A stretch of 64,000 nt of DNA, from contig NZ_AKVN02000001.1 of NCBI RefSeq assembly GCF_000271485.2, forward strand, positions 562,001 through 626,000. Reading direction: 5' to 3'. Each line of letters starts with the position of its first letter. Position 1 is the first letter of the stretch. Shown one piece after another: positions 43,777 to 52,900 of this stretch. The notes under the pieces are model-generated. The model ran no database searches, had not been told where the DNA came from, and saw only the letters and a list, made by a program, of their open reading frames with translations. Position numbers and translations under genes: made by a program. This DNA comes from Pelosinus fermentans DSM 17108 (GTDB lineage: Bacteria; Bacillota; Negativicutes; DSM-13327).

Positions 43777-43837
43777 TTCATTTAAGCTACAAGAAGTGAT
43801 GGGATGAACTGCTTTTTAGTTAAAGGAGGAGCACGGG

Positions 43838-44497
43838 ATGAGTAAGGTTATAAGTCAAGAAGAACTAGCTGATCTTTTTGAAGATAAGGCGACAATCATG
43901 ATGGGCGGATTTATGGGGGTTGGAGCACCAGCAACCTTAGTCCGTATATTAGTAGAGCAAGGCGTGAAAGATCTTACGCTGATTACCAGTGATACAGCTA
44001 CACCTGATACAGGTGTAGGACCATTGATTGTAAACCGGCAGGCGAAAAAGATCATTGCCTCGCATATTGGGACAAATCCGGAAACCGGCAGGCAGATGAT
44101 TGCTGGCGAGACCGTAGTTGAGCTTGTACCCCAGGGGACTCTTGCTGAAAGAATTCGAGCGGGTGGTGCCGGTCTAGGAGGAATTTTGACTCCTACAGGG
44201 TTAGGGACAGTAGTGGAGGAAGGCAAAGAAAAATTGCTGGTCAATGGTAAAGAGTATCTCTTGGAATTGCCTTTAAGAGCCGATATCGCTTTGTTGAAAG
44301 CATATAAGGCTGATAAAGCTGGCAATTTGATATATCGTCAGTCGGCGCGGAATTTTAATCCGATTATGGCTTTAGCTGCAGACTTGGTGATTGTGGAAGT
44401 GGAAGAAGTGGTTGAAGTGGGAGAGCTTAAGCCGGATGAAGTAATGACTCCAGGGATTCTGGTTGATAAAGTTGTCTGCTGCGGGAGGATTTCGTAA
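43838..44497 (+). CDS. atoD: 3-oxoacid/acetoacetate CoA-transferase subunit A
   Basis: A 219-residue alpha subunit of a family I CoA-transferase. Patterns typical of AtoD/ScoA are [13 protein letters not shown], the glycine loop [13 protein letters not shown] and [24 protein letters not shown]. With subunit B it moves CoA between acetyl-CoA or succinyl-CoA and a short 3-oxo or fatty acid. AAAGGAGG precedes the ATG. Its stop overlaps the start of subunit B by one base (TAATG). Confidence 0.93.
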   Translation: MSKVISQEELADLFEDKATIMMGGFMGVGAPATLVRILVEQGVKDLTLITSDTATPDTGVGPLIVNRQAKKIIASHIGTNPETGRQMIAGETVVELVPQGTLAERIRAGGAGLGGILTPTGLGTVVEEGKEKLLVNGKEYLLELPLRADIALLKAYKADKAGNLIYRQSARNFNPIMALAADLVIVEVEEVVEVGELKPDEVMTPGILVDKVVCCGRIS

Positions 44498-45171
44498 TGA
44501 AAACATACAGTGCAAAAGAATTAATCGCTTGTAGAGTGGCTGGAGAAATGCGAGATGGGGATGTAGTAAATTTGGGAATTGGTTTACCTACACTCGTTTC
44601 TAATTATTTGCCAGAAGGCATCAACATAACCTTGCAGTCAGAAAATGGTTTTGTCGGACTGGCTCCTGTTGGCAGTGAGGTCGATCCTGATTTAGTGAAC
44701 GCCGGAGGGAAACCTTCCGGTATTTTTCCAGGAGGAGCTACTTTTGACAGTTTCATGTCTTTTGCCTTGATTCGGGGCGGTCATGTAGATGTGACTGTGC
44801 TCGGTGGATTGCAGGTTGATCAGAATGGTAATTTGGCAAATTGGATGATCCCTGGGAAAATGGTTCCAGGCATGGGTGGTGCCATGGATTTAGTAGCTGG
44901 AGCTAAGAAGGTAATTGTTGCCATGGAGCATACAGCAAAAGATGGGGCAGCAAAAATCCTGAAAACATGCAGCCTTCCTTTAACAGGTAAAGAGGTTGTA
45001 TCCCTAATTGTTACAGAGCTTGCTGTAATTAAAGTAACATCAGAGGGGCTGCTGCTGGAAGAAATCTCACCTTTTACAACCGTGGAAGAAGTGGTTGCCA
45101 AGACAGAGGCACAACTTATAATTTCTGATCATGTTGGGGTGATGAAGGGTTTAGAGCAATTAGAAAAGTAA
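44497..45171 (+). CDS. atoA: 3-oxoacid/acetoacetate CoA-transferase subunit B
   Basis: The 224-residue beta subunit carries the catalytic glutamate in SENGFVGL, following the usual [10 protein letters not shown] region. [14 protein letters not shown] and [14 protein letters not shown] are also standard. Together with subunit A and the downstream thiolase it would take acetoacetate (or a related acid) to two acetyl-CoA. Start ATG 44497 shares a base with the preceding stop, ensuring balanced synthesis. Confidence 0.94.
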   Translation: MKTYSAKELIACRVAGEMRDGDVVNLGIGLPTLVSNYLPEGINITLQSENGFVGLAPVGSEVDPDLVNAGGKPSGIFPGGATFDSFMSFALIRGGHVDVTVLGGLQVDQNGNLANWMIPGKMVPGMGGAMDLVAGAKKVIVAMEHTAKDGAAKILKTCSLPLTGKEVVSLIVTELAVIKVTSEGLLLEEISPFTTVEEVVAKTEAQLIISDHVGVMKGLEQLEK

Positions 45172-45249
45172 GTATGAGAACAGGATTCTGTTATGAAATA
45201 AATTGTAATACGGGTTTATATAGAAAAACTACAAAAGGTGGCTGGTAAA

Positions 45250-46431
45250 ATGAAAGAAGTTGTAATTGTGAGTGCAGTTCGTACTGCAATTGGTGCTTAT
45301 AATGGCAGTCTTGCGAATGTTTCTGCTGTGGAACTGGGAGCATTGGTCATTAAAGAAGCGATTAAAAGAGCTAACATTGATCCATCACAAGTAAGTGAAG
45401 TCATTATGGGCAATGTGCTGCAGGCTGGATTAGGACAAAATCCTGCTCGTCAAGCTGCTCTTAAAGCAGGAGTGCCGCTTCAGGTTCCTGCCTTGAGCAT
45501 TAATAAGGTATGCGGTTCCGGTTTAGAAGCTGTGAATTTGGCAGCACGGACTATTTTAGCTGGCGATGGGGATGTGGTAGTAGCCGGTGGTATGGAAAGC
45601 ATGAGTAATGCTCCTTATTTACTGGAAAAAGCTCGGCGTGGTTATCGGATGGGGCATAGCGAATTAATTGATTCCATGATTAAGGATGGTCTATGGTGTG
45701 CAACAAATGATTATCATATGGGTATTACTGCAGAAAATGTAGCACAGCAATATGGCATTACTCGTCAGTTGCAGGATGAGTTAGCAGTCAGCAGCCAGGA
45801 AAAGGCACTGCATGCCATTCTGGAAGGGCGTTTCGAAGATGAGATCGTCCCTGTAGTGATTCCCCAGAAAAAAGGTGACCCAATTGTTTTTGCTGCTGAT
45901 GAACATCCCAAAAAAGGAACTACCGTTGAGAAATTAGCAGCATTACGTACTGCTTTTAAGAAAGATGGTACTGTAACAGCAGGAAATGCCTCCGGTCTGA
46001 ATGATGGAGCTGCTGCATTGGTTGTGATGTCCTTGGATAAAGCGAAGGAACTAGGTCTTACACCAATCGCTCGTTTTGTTTCTTCCGGTTCTGCTGGCGT
46101 TGATCCTGGTATTATGGGGATCGGACCAGTGCCTGCGACGCAAAAGGCACTGGATAAAGCGAAACTGACGGTAGCAGACTTAGATTTAATTGAGGCGAAT
46201 GAGGCCTTTGCCGCTCAATTTCTGGCAGTGGGTAAGGAATTGGGTTTTGATCAGAGCAAGGTAAATGTAAATGGGGGGGCTATTGCTCTTGGACATCCAG
46301 TGGGCGCGAGTGGTGCCAGAATTTTAGTAACACTGTTGTATGCTATGAAACAACGAGATGCGAAAGTGGGATTGGCAACACTATGCATTGGCGGAGGCCA
46401 GGGCGTAGCAACAATCGTCGAAAAGATGTAA
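45250..46431 (+). CDS. Acetyl-CoA acetyltransferase (thiolase)
   Basis: A 393-residue thiolase that reversibly splits acetoacetyl-CoA into two acetyl-CoA. The nucleophilic Cys is in [12 protein letters not shown] (residue 88), and the C-terminal His and Cys lie in [11 protein letters not shown] and [12 protein letters not shown] 45250 with AAAGGTGG eight bases ahead is preferred to the GTG at 45238 inside that signal. It is the last gene of the sigma-54-driven operon. Confidence 0.96.
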   Translation: MKEVVIVSAVRTAIGAYNGSLANVSAVELGALVIKEAIKRANIDPSQVSEVIMGNVLQAGLGQNPARQAALKAGVPLQVPALSINKVCGSGLEAVNLAARTILAGDGDVVVAGGMESMSNAPYLLEKARRGYRMGHSELIDSMIKDGLWCATNDYHMGITAENVAQQYGITRQLQDELAVSSQEKALHAILEGRFEDEIVPVVIPQKKGDPIVFAADEHPKKGTTVEKLAALRTAFKKDGTVTAGNASGLNDGAAALVVMSLDKAKELGLTPIARFVSSGSAGVDPGIMGIGPVPATQKALDKAKLTVADLDLIEANEAFAAQFLAVGKELGFDQSKVNVNGGAIALGHPVGASGARILVTLLYAMKQRDAKVGLATLCIGGGQGVATIVEKM

Positions 46432-46434
46432 TAC

Positions 46435-46479
46435 ACGAGTGGCTGTCAGATTTCTATGCAGCCACTCGTTCTTTTTTTT
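46435..46479 (+). terminator. Intrinsic terminator after the thiolase gene
   Basis: Stem ACGAGTGGCTG / CAGCCACTCGT then CTTTTTTTT. Confidence 0.92.
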
Positions 46480-46714
46480 AGTAGTAGTCTACATATTCTG
46501 CTATAAGGGGTTTAAGAGCGGTTTCTGGTTGTTCACGCTGCCTATAGAACTGTTTTCCGCGCAAGCGCTATGTTCTTTAGAAGGACTTTAGTGTATAATG
46601 GTGAATAAATACTATAGTGTCATATATAAGAGCGGTTATTTTGATAATACTTGTATATTGGCTTGATATAAGGACAAAAATATGGAATGTCTATAGTGAG
46701 AGGAGAGATTTTTT

Positions 46715-47128
46715 ATGCAAATAAAACGTGTTGATTCAACTATTAATACAAATAAACTGCAAGAGTCGAAGGAATTCTATATGAAGCATTTTGACTTTCA
46801 ATTAGTATATGAAAGCGACTGGTACATAGAGTTAATTGCAAAGGACTTGCCGACCAATGGTATTAGCTTTACATTACCCCAACGAGAAGAAGGGGAGTTT
46901 TTTAATGGAAAGGGTTTAATTATTTCCTTCCAGGTGGATGATGTAGACGCTGAATATAAGCGCCTAAAGGAAGAAGGCGTCATTATATATCAAGAGATGC
47001 AAAATAAGCATTGGGGTGAAAGAAGTTTTGTAGTCAATGACCCAAATGGTATTCATCTCTACATTTATACACCGATTTGCCCGACACCCGAATATCAAAA
47101 GATTTATGACTCTTTTAAACAAGAGTAG
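46715..47128 (+). CDS. VOC-family (glyoxalase/bleomycin resistance-type) protein
   Basis: A 137-residue protein with two beta-alpha-beta-beta-beta modules of the vicinal oxygen chelate fold. The N-terminal pattern ESKEFYMKHFDFQLVYESDW and the C-terminal FVVNDPNGIHLYIYTP are typical. Members bind a metal and act on very diverse small molecules, so the function is open. GAGGAGAG precedes the ATG. A terminator follows, so it is a single-gene unit. Confidence 0.85.
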   Translation: MQIKRVDSTINTNKLQESKEFYMKHFDFQLVYESDWYIELIAKDLPTNGISFTLPQREEGEFFNGKGLIISFQVDDVDAEYKRLKEEGVIIYQEMQNKHWGERSFVVNDPNGIHLYIYTPICPTPEYQKIYDSFKQE

Positions 47129-47137
47129 AGCGTTGAG

Positions 47138-47170
47138 AAAGCAGCCATTTTGAAAAGTGGCTGCTTTTTT
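47138..47170 (+). terminator. Intrinsic terminator after the VOC gene
   Basis: Stem AAAGCAGCCA / TGGCTGCTTT followed by T residues. Confidence 0.9.
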
Positions 47171-47190
47171 AGGTTCCGAATTTATACGTT

Positions 47191-47232
47191 TATTCCTTCG
47201 TGTCCTTCCTGCTCTTCGCGTCTTCGCGTTTC
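47191..47232. repeat. CGCGAAG-family repeat, single arm
   Basis: CCTTCGTGTCCTTCC then CTCTTCGCGTCTTCGCGTTTC corresponds to the right arm of the palindrome at 3719. No left arm is present. The rest of 47129-47483 holds only the preceding terminator and an AT-rich leader. Confidence 0.75.
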
Positions 47233-47483
47233 GTTGCTATTTTTTGATATTGATAAGAGGAACGGTTATGTTTTTAAAGACATGTCAGTATTTTTCCATT
47301 TCAAAATCACTAAAATAGGGTCCAATGAATGATTAGAAAAATTTAACAAGCAGTATAGGAAAAGCAAAATAAATGTCGAAGATTATGTAATAATAATTCT
47401 TTTATTTCAAAAATTTCCTAAATTGCCAGTTTTTGATGTTTTTTTATGTCAGTTATGAAGATGCTGAATCAGGAGTGAGTATA

Positions 47484-50102
47484 ATGAATAGAGAATCTAT
47501 ACCAAAAAGTCCATTGGGTATTGCAATTATTTATATTTTATTAGGCAGTGTATGGGTATTGTTTTCAGATAGCATGATTGAGCAGATATTTAATGATATA
47601 AAGATCATCACTGCTTTATCCATATCAAAGGGCTGGTTTTTTATTTTGTGCACGGGGTGGTTACTCTATCGTCTTATTAAGCAGTCTCAGAAAACATTAA
47701 TGACACAAAACATTGCTCTTGAGGTTTTAGGAGAAGAGCGTTTAGCGTCAGAAGAAGAATTGCGGCAGCAGTTAGATGAACTACTCAGCCGCGAAGAGGA
47801 AATTCGCAGACAAAACTTAGTGCTGTTTTCACTGAATGAAACTGCGTTGGGGCTTATGAATCGTTTAAATTCAAATGAGTTATTACGGGATATCGTTGTA
47901 AGTGCAGCAAAACTTATTAATACGCCTCATGGATATGTATGTTTAATCGATGAAGAACAGGGAGTTTGCAGAAGGCTGATCGGTACAGGTGCCTATGAAG
48001 GGGAAACTGGCCGCCTGGATAAGCTGACGGATGGTCTGGTTGGGGAAGTGTACAGGATCGGGAAAATGAAAGTGGTTGATGATTATAGTACATGGGAGAA
48101 ACGTTTTACAGACCCTTATTTTGACAACATGCATTGTACAGTACAGGTGCCTTTTAAATCAGAAGAAAAAGTATTTGGTACTTTAGGTCTGTCCTTTGCT
48201 GATCCAGAAAGAAAGTTTACGGTAAGTGAAATTGATTTATTAACACGTTTTGCTGAATTAGCTTCGATTGCTCTTGATAATGCCAATTTATTTACTACCT
48301 ATAAGAATGAGCTCATAGAGCGCAGACAGACCCAAAAAGCTTTGCAGATTTCTCAAGCCAATTATCGGGCGATATTTGATGCAGCCAGTGATGGAATTAT
48401 TGTTCATGATGCTGCTACAGGAGAAATTATCGATAGTAATCAAAAAGTTGAAGAGTTATATGGTTTTTCTCGTGAGGAAATGATTTCACGAGGTTTAGAT
48501 GGACTGGGTAATCATCAATTACCCTATAGTGGAAATGATGCTTTAGAATGGATTCACCGAGCTGCTGAGGGAAAATCCCAGCTTTTTGAATGGATGATTC
48601 AAAGGAAAAACGGAGAAAACATCTGGGTGGAAATTAATTTAAAAAATGCCGAAATTGCTGGTAGACAGTGTATATTAGCTGTAATTCGTGATATTCGGAG
48701 ACGAAAGCGAAGAGAAATCGAGCTTCATAAAATTCAAAGTAATAATCAAGCACTGATTAATGCCATTCCGGATAATATGTTTCTTATACGGTGTGACAGT
48801 ATTATAATGGATTGCAAAATAAATAGTCCCCATTTGTACTATTTATGCTCAGATGAAATCATTGGGGAAAGTGTTTTTCAAGTCTTTCAGCCAAACCTTG
48901 CCGAACAGACGATGGACGCAGTCGTGGAAGCGATTACGCGGGGAAAGCTGCAAATCTATGAATTTCAAATGACAAAGGAGCAAAATCAATATTATTTTGA
49001 AGCACGAATTGTACCAAGTGGTGACGAGGAAGTTCTGGCGATTGTCCGTGATGTAACGGACCGAAGGCAAATTGCGGAAAAGCTGGCTTACTTGAGTCAT
49101 CATGATGCAATGACTGGTTTATACAATCGGGCCTATTTCGAAGAAGAAATGAGAAGAATGGGTGCTATACGCAATGTGGCGGCAGGGATTATCATTTGTG
49201 ATTTGGACGGCTTAAAACTTGTGAATGATACGTTAGGTCATAGTATGGGCGATGAAGTTTTGAAAGCTGTCGCTGGTGTTCTTAAAAAGGCATTTCGTCC
49301 ACAGGATGTAATTGCGCGAATTGGCGGAGATGAATTTGCTGTACTGCTTCCTTCTAACTCCCGATCCGCTTTTAAAATTGCTTGTTCTCGTATTCATAAA
49401 TTAATCGAAGAGTACAATGGCGGCAGGCCTATTGTACCTCTTAGCTTGTCGATCGGATTTGCTGTAACCAAAGAAACTCTTACAGATATGAATGCTTTAT
49501 TTAAAGAAGCAGATAACTATATGTACAGAGAAAAACTGCAGCGTCATCAAAGTAACAAAAATACAATTGTTCAAGCATTAATGAGTGCCTTAGAAGCTCG
49601 AGACTTTATTACAGAGGGACATGGCGAACGTATGAAGGAATTCATAGTGTCTTTGGCAAATGCCGCAGGCGTACCTAAGCAAAGCTTTGCAGATCTTCGC
49701 CTTTTTGCTCAATATCATGACTTGGGAAAAGTTGGAATATCTGATGAGATTTTATTTAAGCCGTCTCTGTTCACTAAAGAAGAATTTACAATTATGAAAC
49801 AGCATTCAGAAATTGGTTATCGTATCGCCCAAGCCACTCCGGAATTAGAACCAATTTCGGAGTGGATATTAAAGCATCATGAAAGGTGGGATGGAACAGG
49901 ATACCCTTTGGGTATTGGAGGTAATGAAATTCCTGTGGAATGCCGTATTTTATCCATTGTAGATTCTTATGATGCTATGACCAATGATCGTCCTCAACGC
50001 AAAGCAATGAGTCATGAAGCTGCAATCACCGAACTGCGCAAATGCGCAGGCAGCCAATTTGATCCTCATTTAGTGGAGTTATTTATACGATTGCTAGATT
50101 GA
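47484..50102 (+). CDS. GAF-PAS-GGDEF-HD-GYP cyclic-di-GMP signalling protein
   Basis: An 872-residue multidomain membrane protein. Two N-terminal membrane helices (~9-30 and ~42-65) are followed by a GAF domain (~115-270), two PAS domains (~290-410 and ~415-525), a diguanylate cyclase domain with intact RIGGDEFAVL near residue 610, and a C-terminal HD-GYP phosphodiesterase with HDLGKVGI near 745 and HHERWDGTGYP near 797. Both opposing activities look intact, so it may switch between making and breaking cyclic-di-GMP. ATG 47484 follows AGGAGTG; the in-frame upstream ATGs do not. Confidence 0.94.
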   Translation: MNRESIPKSPLGIAIIYILLGSVWVLFSDSMIEQIFNDIKIITALSISKGWFFILCTGWLLYRLIKQSQKTLMTQNIALEVLGEERLASEEELRQQLDELLSREEEIRRQNLVLFSLNETALGLMNRLNSNELLRDIVVSAAKLINTPHGYVCLIDEEQGVCRRLIGTGAYEGETGRLDKLTDGLVGEVYRIGKMKVVDDYSTWEKRFTDPYFDNMHCTVQVPFKSEEKVFGTLGLSFADPERKFTVSEIDLLTRFAELASIALDNANLFTTYKNELIERRQTQKALQISQANYRAIFDAASDGIIVHDAATGEIIDSNQKVEELYGFSREEMISRGLDGLGNHQLPYSGNDALEWIHRAAEGKSQLFEWMIQRKNGENIWVEINLKNAEIAGRQCILAVIRDIRRRKRREIELHKIQSNNQALINAIPDNMFLIRCDSIIMDCKINSPHLYYLCSDEIIGESVFQVFQPNLAEQTMDAVVEAITRGKLQIYEFQMTKEQNQYYFEARIVPSGDEEVLAIVRDVTDRRQIAEKLAYLSHHDAMTGLYNRAYFEEEMRRMGAIRNVAAGIIICDLDGLKLVNDTLGHSMGDEVLKAVAGVLKKAFRPQDVIARIGGDEFAVLLPSNSRSAFKIACSRIHKLIEEYNGGRPIVPLSLSIGFAVTKETLTDMNALFKEADNYMYREKLQRHQSNKNTIVQALMSALEARDFITEGHGERMKEFIVSLANAAGVPKQSFADLRLFAQYHDLGKVGISDEILFKPSLFTKEEFTIMKQHSEIGYRIAQATPELEPISEWILKHHERWDGTGYPLGIGGNEIPVECRILSIVDSYDAMTNDRPQRKAMSHEAAITELRKCAGSQFDPHLVELFIRLLD

Positions 50103-50114
50103 AAAAGATATTTT

Positions 50115-50133
50115 AAAACGCGAAGATGCGAAG
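50115..50133. repeat. CGCGAAG-family repeat fragment
   Basis: AAAACGCGAAGATGCGAAG matches the left arm of the palindrome at 3719-3811; the right arm is missing. Confidence 0.7.
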
Positions 50134-50169
50134 AAAATGAAGGTTATAAAAAATATAAAGATTATTTTT

Positions 50170-50204
50170 ACCGATGTAGTGAGACCGTTACATCGGTATT
50201 TTTT
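50170..50204 (+). terminator. Intrinsic terminator of the GGDEF/HD-GYP gene
   Basis: Stem ACCGATGTA / TACATCGGT followed by ATTTTTT. Confidence 0.88.
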
Positions 50205-50217
50205 ATAAGATTTTATA

Positions 50218-50306
50218 AACCACAAAGGCACAAAACCGCTGGCGCGGTACACAAAGGGAAACACAAAAAATATAAAACCCTTTGTGTCCTTTGCGTCTTT
50301 GTGGTT
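50218..50306. repeat. CACAAAG-family palindromic repeat, complete copy
   Basis: The left arm AACCACAAAGGCACAAA and right arm CCTTTGTGTCC...TTTGTGGTT are complementary, with CACAAAGGG / CCCTTTGTG inside and a central CCGCTGGCGCGG. A degraded relative lies at 12776-12844. The remaining 50307-50536 before glgC is AT-rich leader with no feature that I can name. Confidence 0.8.
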
Positions 50307-50536
50307 CAATTGTTTTTATGTTTTAAAGAGTACGCAGCATTTATAAAAAATAAAATAAATCAAGACAGGAATATGATAGGAGTATGTCCAATAATAGAAA
50401 ATAGGAAAAATTTTACAATTAAATAAACCTGCTCATAAAAAAATAGTCATGTTTGGAAATGGTCGCGCATAGTATAGGAAATGGGCTGCATGAGTTTTTG
50501 TGGCATGGGTAGAAAATGAATGGGGGATTATATGTT

Positions 50537-51724
50537 ATGCGTAAAAAGGAATGTATTGCTATGATATTAGCAGGTGGGCAGGGAAGCAGGCTGGGAAGCT
50601 TGACAAGCAAGATCGCGAAGCCAGCCGTGCCTTTTGGCGGTAAGTATCGTATTATCGATTTTCCTTTGAGCAATTGCCACAACTCTGGAATTGATACGGT
50701 GGGAGTGTTGACCCAGTATCGTCCTCTGGCTTTGCACAGCTATATCGGAATCGGTAGTCCATGGGACTTGGACCGCAGAGATGGCGGGGTGTATGTTTTG
50801 CCTCCTTATGCCCAGGAAGGTGGTGCAGAATGGTATAAAGGGACAGCGGATGCAATTTATCAAAATTTAAATTTTATTGATATGATCAACCCTAACTATG
50901 TATTGGTCTTATCAGGTGATCATATTTACAACATGGATTATTCGCTAATGCTGGAGCGCCATAAGAAACAAAAAGCAGAAGCTACTATTTCGGTGATTGA
51001 AGTACCTTGGCATGAAACCTCACGCTTTGGCATTATGGATACGGATGAACAGGGCAGAATTACAGAATTTATTGAAAAACCTAAAGAAGCGAATAGTAAT
51101 TTGGCCTCCATGGGAATTTACATTTTTAACTGGCGTTTATTGCGAAAGTGCTTAGAAGACGACCGCAAAAATGCCCTTTCCAGTCATGATTTCGGCAAAG
51201 ATATCATTCCTAAATTATTGATGGATGGTCATCGTTTATTTGCATATTATTTTAAAGGATATTGGAAGGATGTAGGCACAGTAGAAAGCTTTTGGGAAGC
51301 GAATATGGATTTATTGGCGGATGAGCCGGAGCTGGACTTATATAATCCTAATTGGCGGGTTTATTCTGTAAATCCTACCAGGCCGCCCCATTATATTGGC
51401 GCTATGGCAAAGATCACTCGTTCTTTGGTGAGTGAAGGCTGCTCAATTTTAGGCGAGGTGGAGCATTCTGTCATTTTTCCCGGTGTACATATTGAGGAAG
51501 GGGCTATAATTAAGGATTCCATTGTTATGCCCTATGTTACCATTGGCAGAGACGCGCAGATTTACCGGGGAATTATCGGACGAAAAAGCTTAATTGAAGA
51601 AGGTGCTTTGATTGGTTCAATCAATCACGAAGGGATATGTGTCATAGAGGAAAACATCATCATACCCAGTGATGCTCAAATTCTAGAGAATCATATGATA
51701 AGTAAACAAAAACAGGTGGGATAA
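50537..51724 (+). CDS. glgC: Glucose-1-phosphate adenylyltransferase, copy 1 (GlgC)
   Basis: The 395-residue catalytic subunit makes ADP-glucose from glucose 1-phosphate and ATP, the committed step of glycogen synthesis. The nucleotide-binding loop [32 protein letters not shown] and FIEKPKE are intact, and a left-handed beta-helix domain follows from ~residue 290. ATG 50537 (MRKKECIAM) fits the usual family start and has GGGGGAT 9 bases ahead, so the ATG at 50516 is rejected. glgD starts one base after the stop. A second glgC lies at 60028. Confidence 0.95.
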   Translation: MRKKECIAMILAGGQGSRLGSLTSKIAKPAVPFGGKYRIIDFPLSNCHNSGIDTVGVLTQYRPLALHSYIGIGSPWDLDRRDGGVYVLPPYAQEGGAEWYKGTADAIYQNLNFIDMINPNYVLVLSGDHIYNMDYSLMLERHKKQKAEATISVIEVPWHETSRFGIMDTDEQGRITEFIEKPKEANSNLASMGIYIFNWRLLRKCLEDDRKNALSSHDFGKDIIPKLLMDGHRLFAYYFKGYWKDVGTVESFWEANMDLLADEPELDLYNPNWRVYSVNPTRPPHYIGAMAKITRSLVSEGCSILGEVEHSVIFPGVHIEEGAIIKDSIVMPYVTIGRDAQIYRGIIGRKSLIEEGALIGSINHEGICVIEENIIIPSDAQILENHMISKQKQVG

Positions 51725-51725
51725 G

Positions 51726-52841
51726 ATGCAAAACGTTATGGGAATTATTAATTTGAATCTTGGTCAGGATCTCTTAAAAGAGCTAACTATGGGAAGACCA
51801 TTGGCAGCTCTTCCTTTTGGCGGCAGGTATCGGCTGATTGATTTTATTTTATCTAATATGGTGAATTCAGGAATGCAGAATGTAGGGATTTTGGTGCAAG
51901 ATAAATACCGGGCATTAATGGATCATTTGCGTTCGGGGAAGGAGTGGGATTTAGCCCGAAAAAGGGATGGTTTATTTATTTTACCTCCCAGTCCTAATCC
52001 ATGTTCATCCGGGGGATGCCGGGGAAGTGTAGAAAATTTTTATAATAATTTAGACTACATTGAAAGCAGCAGGCAGGAATATATGCTGATTGCCGGCAGT
52101 CATATTGTCTGCAACTTGAATTATCGTAAGGCTTTTAAGTTTCATAAAGATATGAATGCAGACATTACAATCTTATACAAGGAATATGATGCAGACGATG
52201 AACTTTCCCAATATACCATCCTGGATTGTCAGCCTGACGGCCGAATTAGCGACATGGGCAGTCAATCATCTAGAACCGCATCCCGTAAAGTTTCCATGGA
52301 AATGTATCTGATTGAAAAAGGATTATTGGTAGAGTTGATCAAAGACTGCCAGGCACGAGGCGGCTGGGATTTTGTAAAGGACGTTTTAATTAAAAATATA
52401 GATAAATTAAAGATGTTTGGTTATCCTTACAAGGGTTATGCGGCCAGGATTGATTCAATCAAAAATTATTATCGTCACAATATGGATTTGCTTAGGCCGG
52501 AAAAGTGGGAAGAACTATTCTTCAAATCAGGACTTGTGTATACGAAAGTAAAGGATGAAGCCCCGGTCAAATATAAGGAAAATGCCAGAGCCTTTAATAC
52601 GATGATTGCCAATGGCTGCATCATTGAGGGACGCGTGGAAAACAGTATATTGTTTCGTGGCGTCAAGGTACATAAGGGTGCATATATTAAGGACAGTATT
52701 CTTATGCAAAAATGTGAAATAGCTGAAAATGCAATTATTGAAAATGTAATCTGCGATAAAAATGTTTGTATTACCCAAGGGAAATGGTTAAAAGGGGAGA
52801 AGAACTATCCTCTGGTAGTGGCAAAGGGGACCATCGTATAA
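51726..52841 (+). CDS. glgD: GlgD, non-catalytic ADP-glucose pyrophosphorylase subunit, copy 1
   Basis: The 371-residue protein has the GlgC fold (GGRYRLIDFILSNMVNSG, beta-helix tail) but lacks the GGxGSRL nucleotide loop; its N-terminus is MGIINLNLGQDLLKEL instead. In Firmicutes GlgD partners GlgC and adjusts its activity. It is translationally linked to glgC copy 1. The copy at 61243 has the same layout. Confidence 0.93.
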   Translation: MQNVMGIINLNLGQDLLKELTMGRPLAALPFGGRYRLIDFILSNMVNSGMQNVGILVQDKYRALMDHLRSGKEWDLARKRDGLFILPPSPNPCSSGGCRGSVENFYNNLDYIESSRQEYMLIAGSHIVCNLNYRKAFKFHKDMNADITILYKEYDADDELSQYTILDCQPDGRISDMGSQSSRTASRKVSMEMYLIEKGLLVELIKDCQARGGWDFVKDVLIKNIDKLKMFGYPYKGYAARIDSIKNYYRHNMDLLRPEKWEELFFKSGLVYTKVKDEAPVKYKENARAFNTMIANGCIIEGRVENSILFRGVKVHKGAYIKDSILMQKCEIAENAIIENVICDKNVCITQGKWLKGEKNYPLVVAKGTIV

Positions 52842-52900
52842 GTACAGTGGAGTGAGCAAAAGATTATCCTTCAGAATTAGTCATTTTCAGGAGGTTTTTT

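Noticed and set aside
43855-44325. 156-codon minus-strand ORF
   Set aside because: It lies fully inside the CoA-transferase subunit A gene in antisense; the plus-strand frame has clear family motifs.
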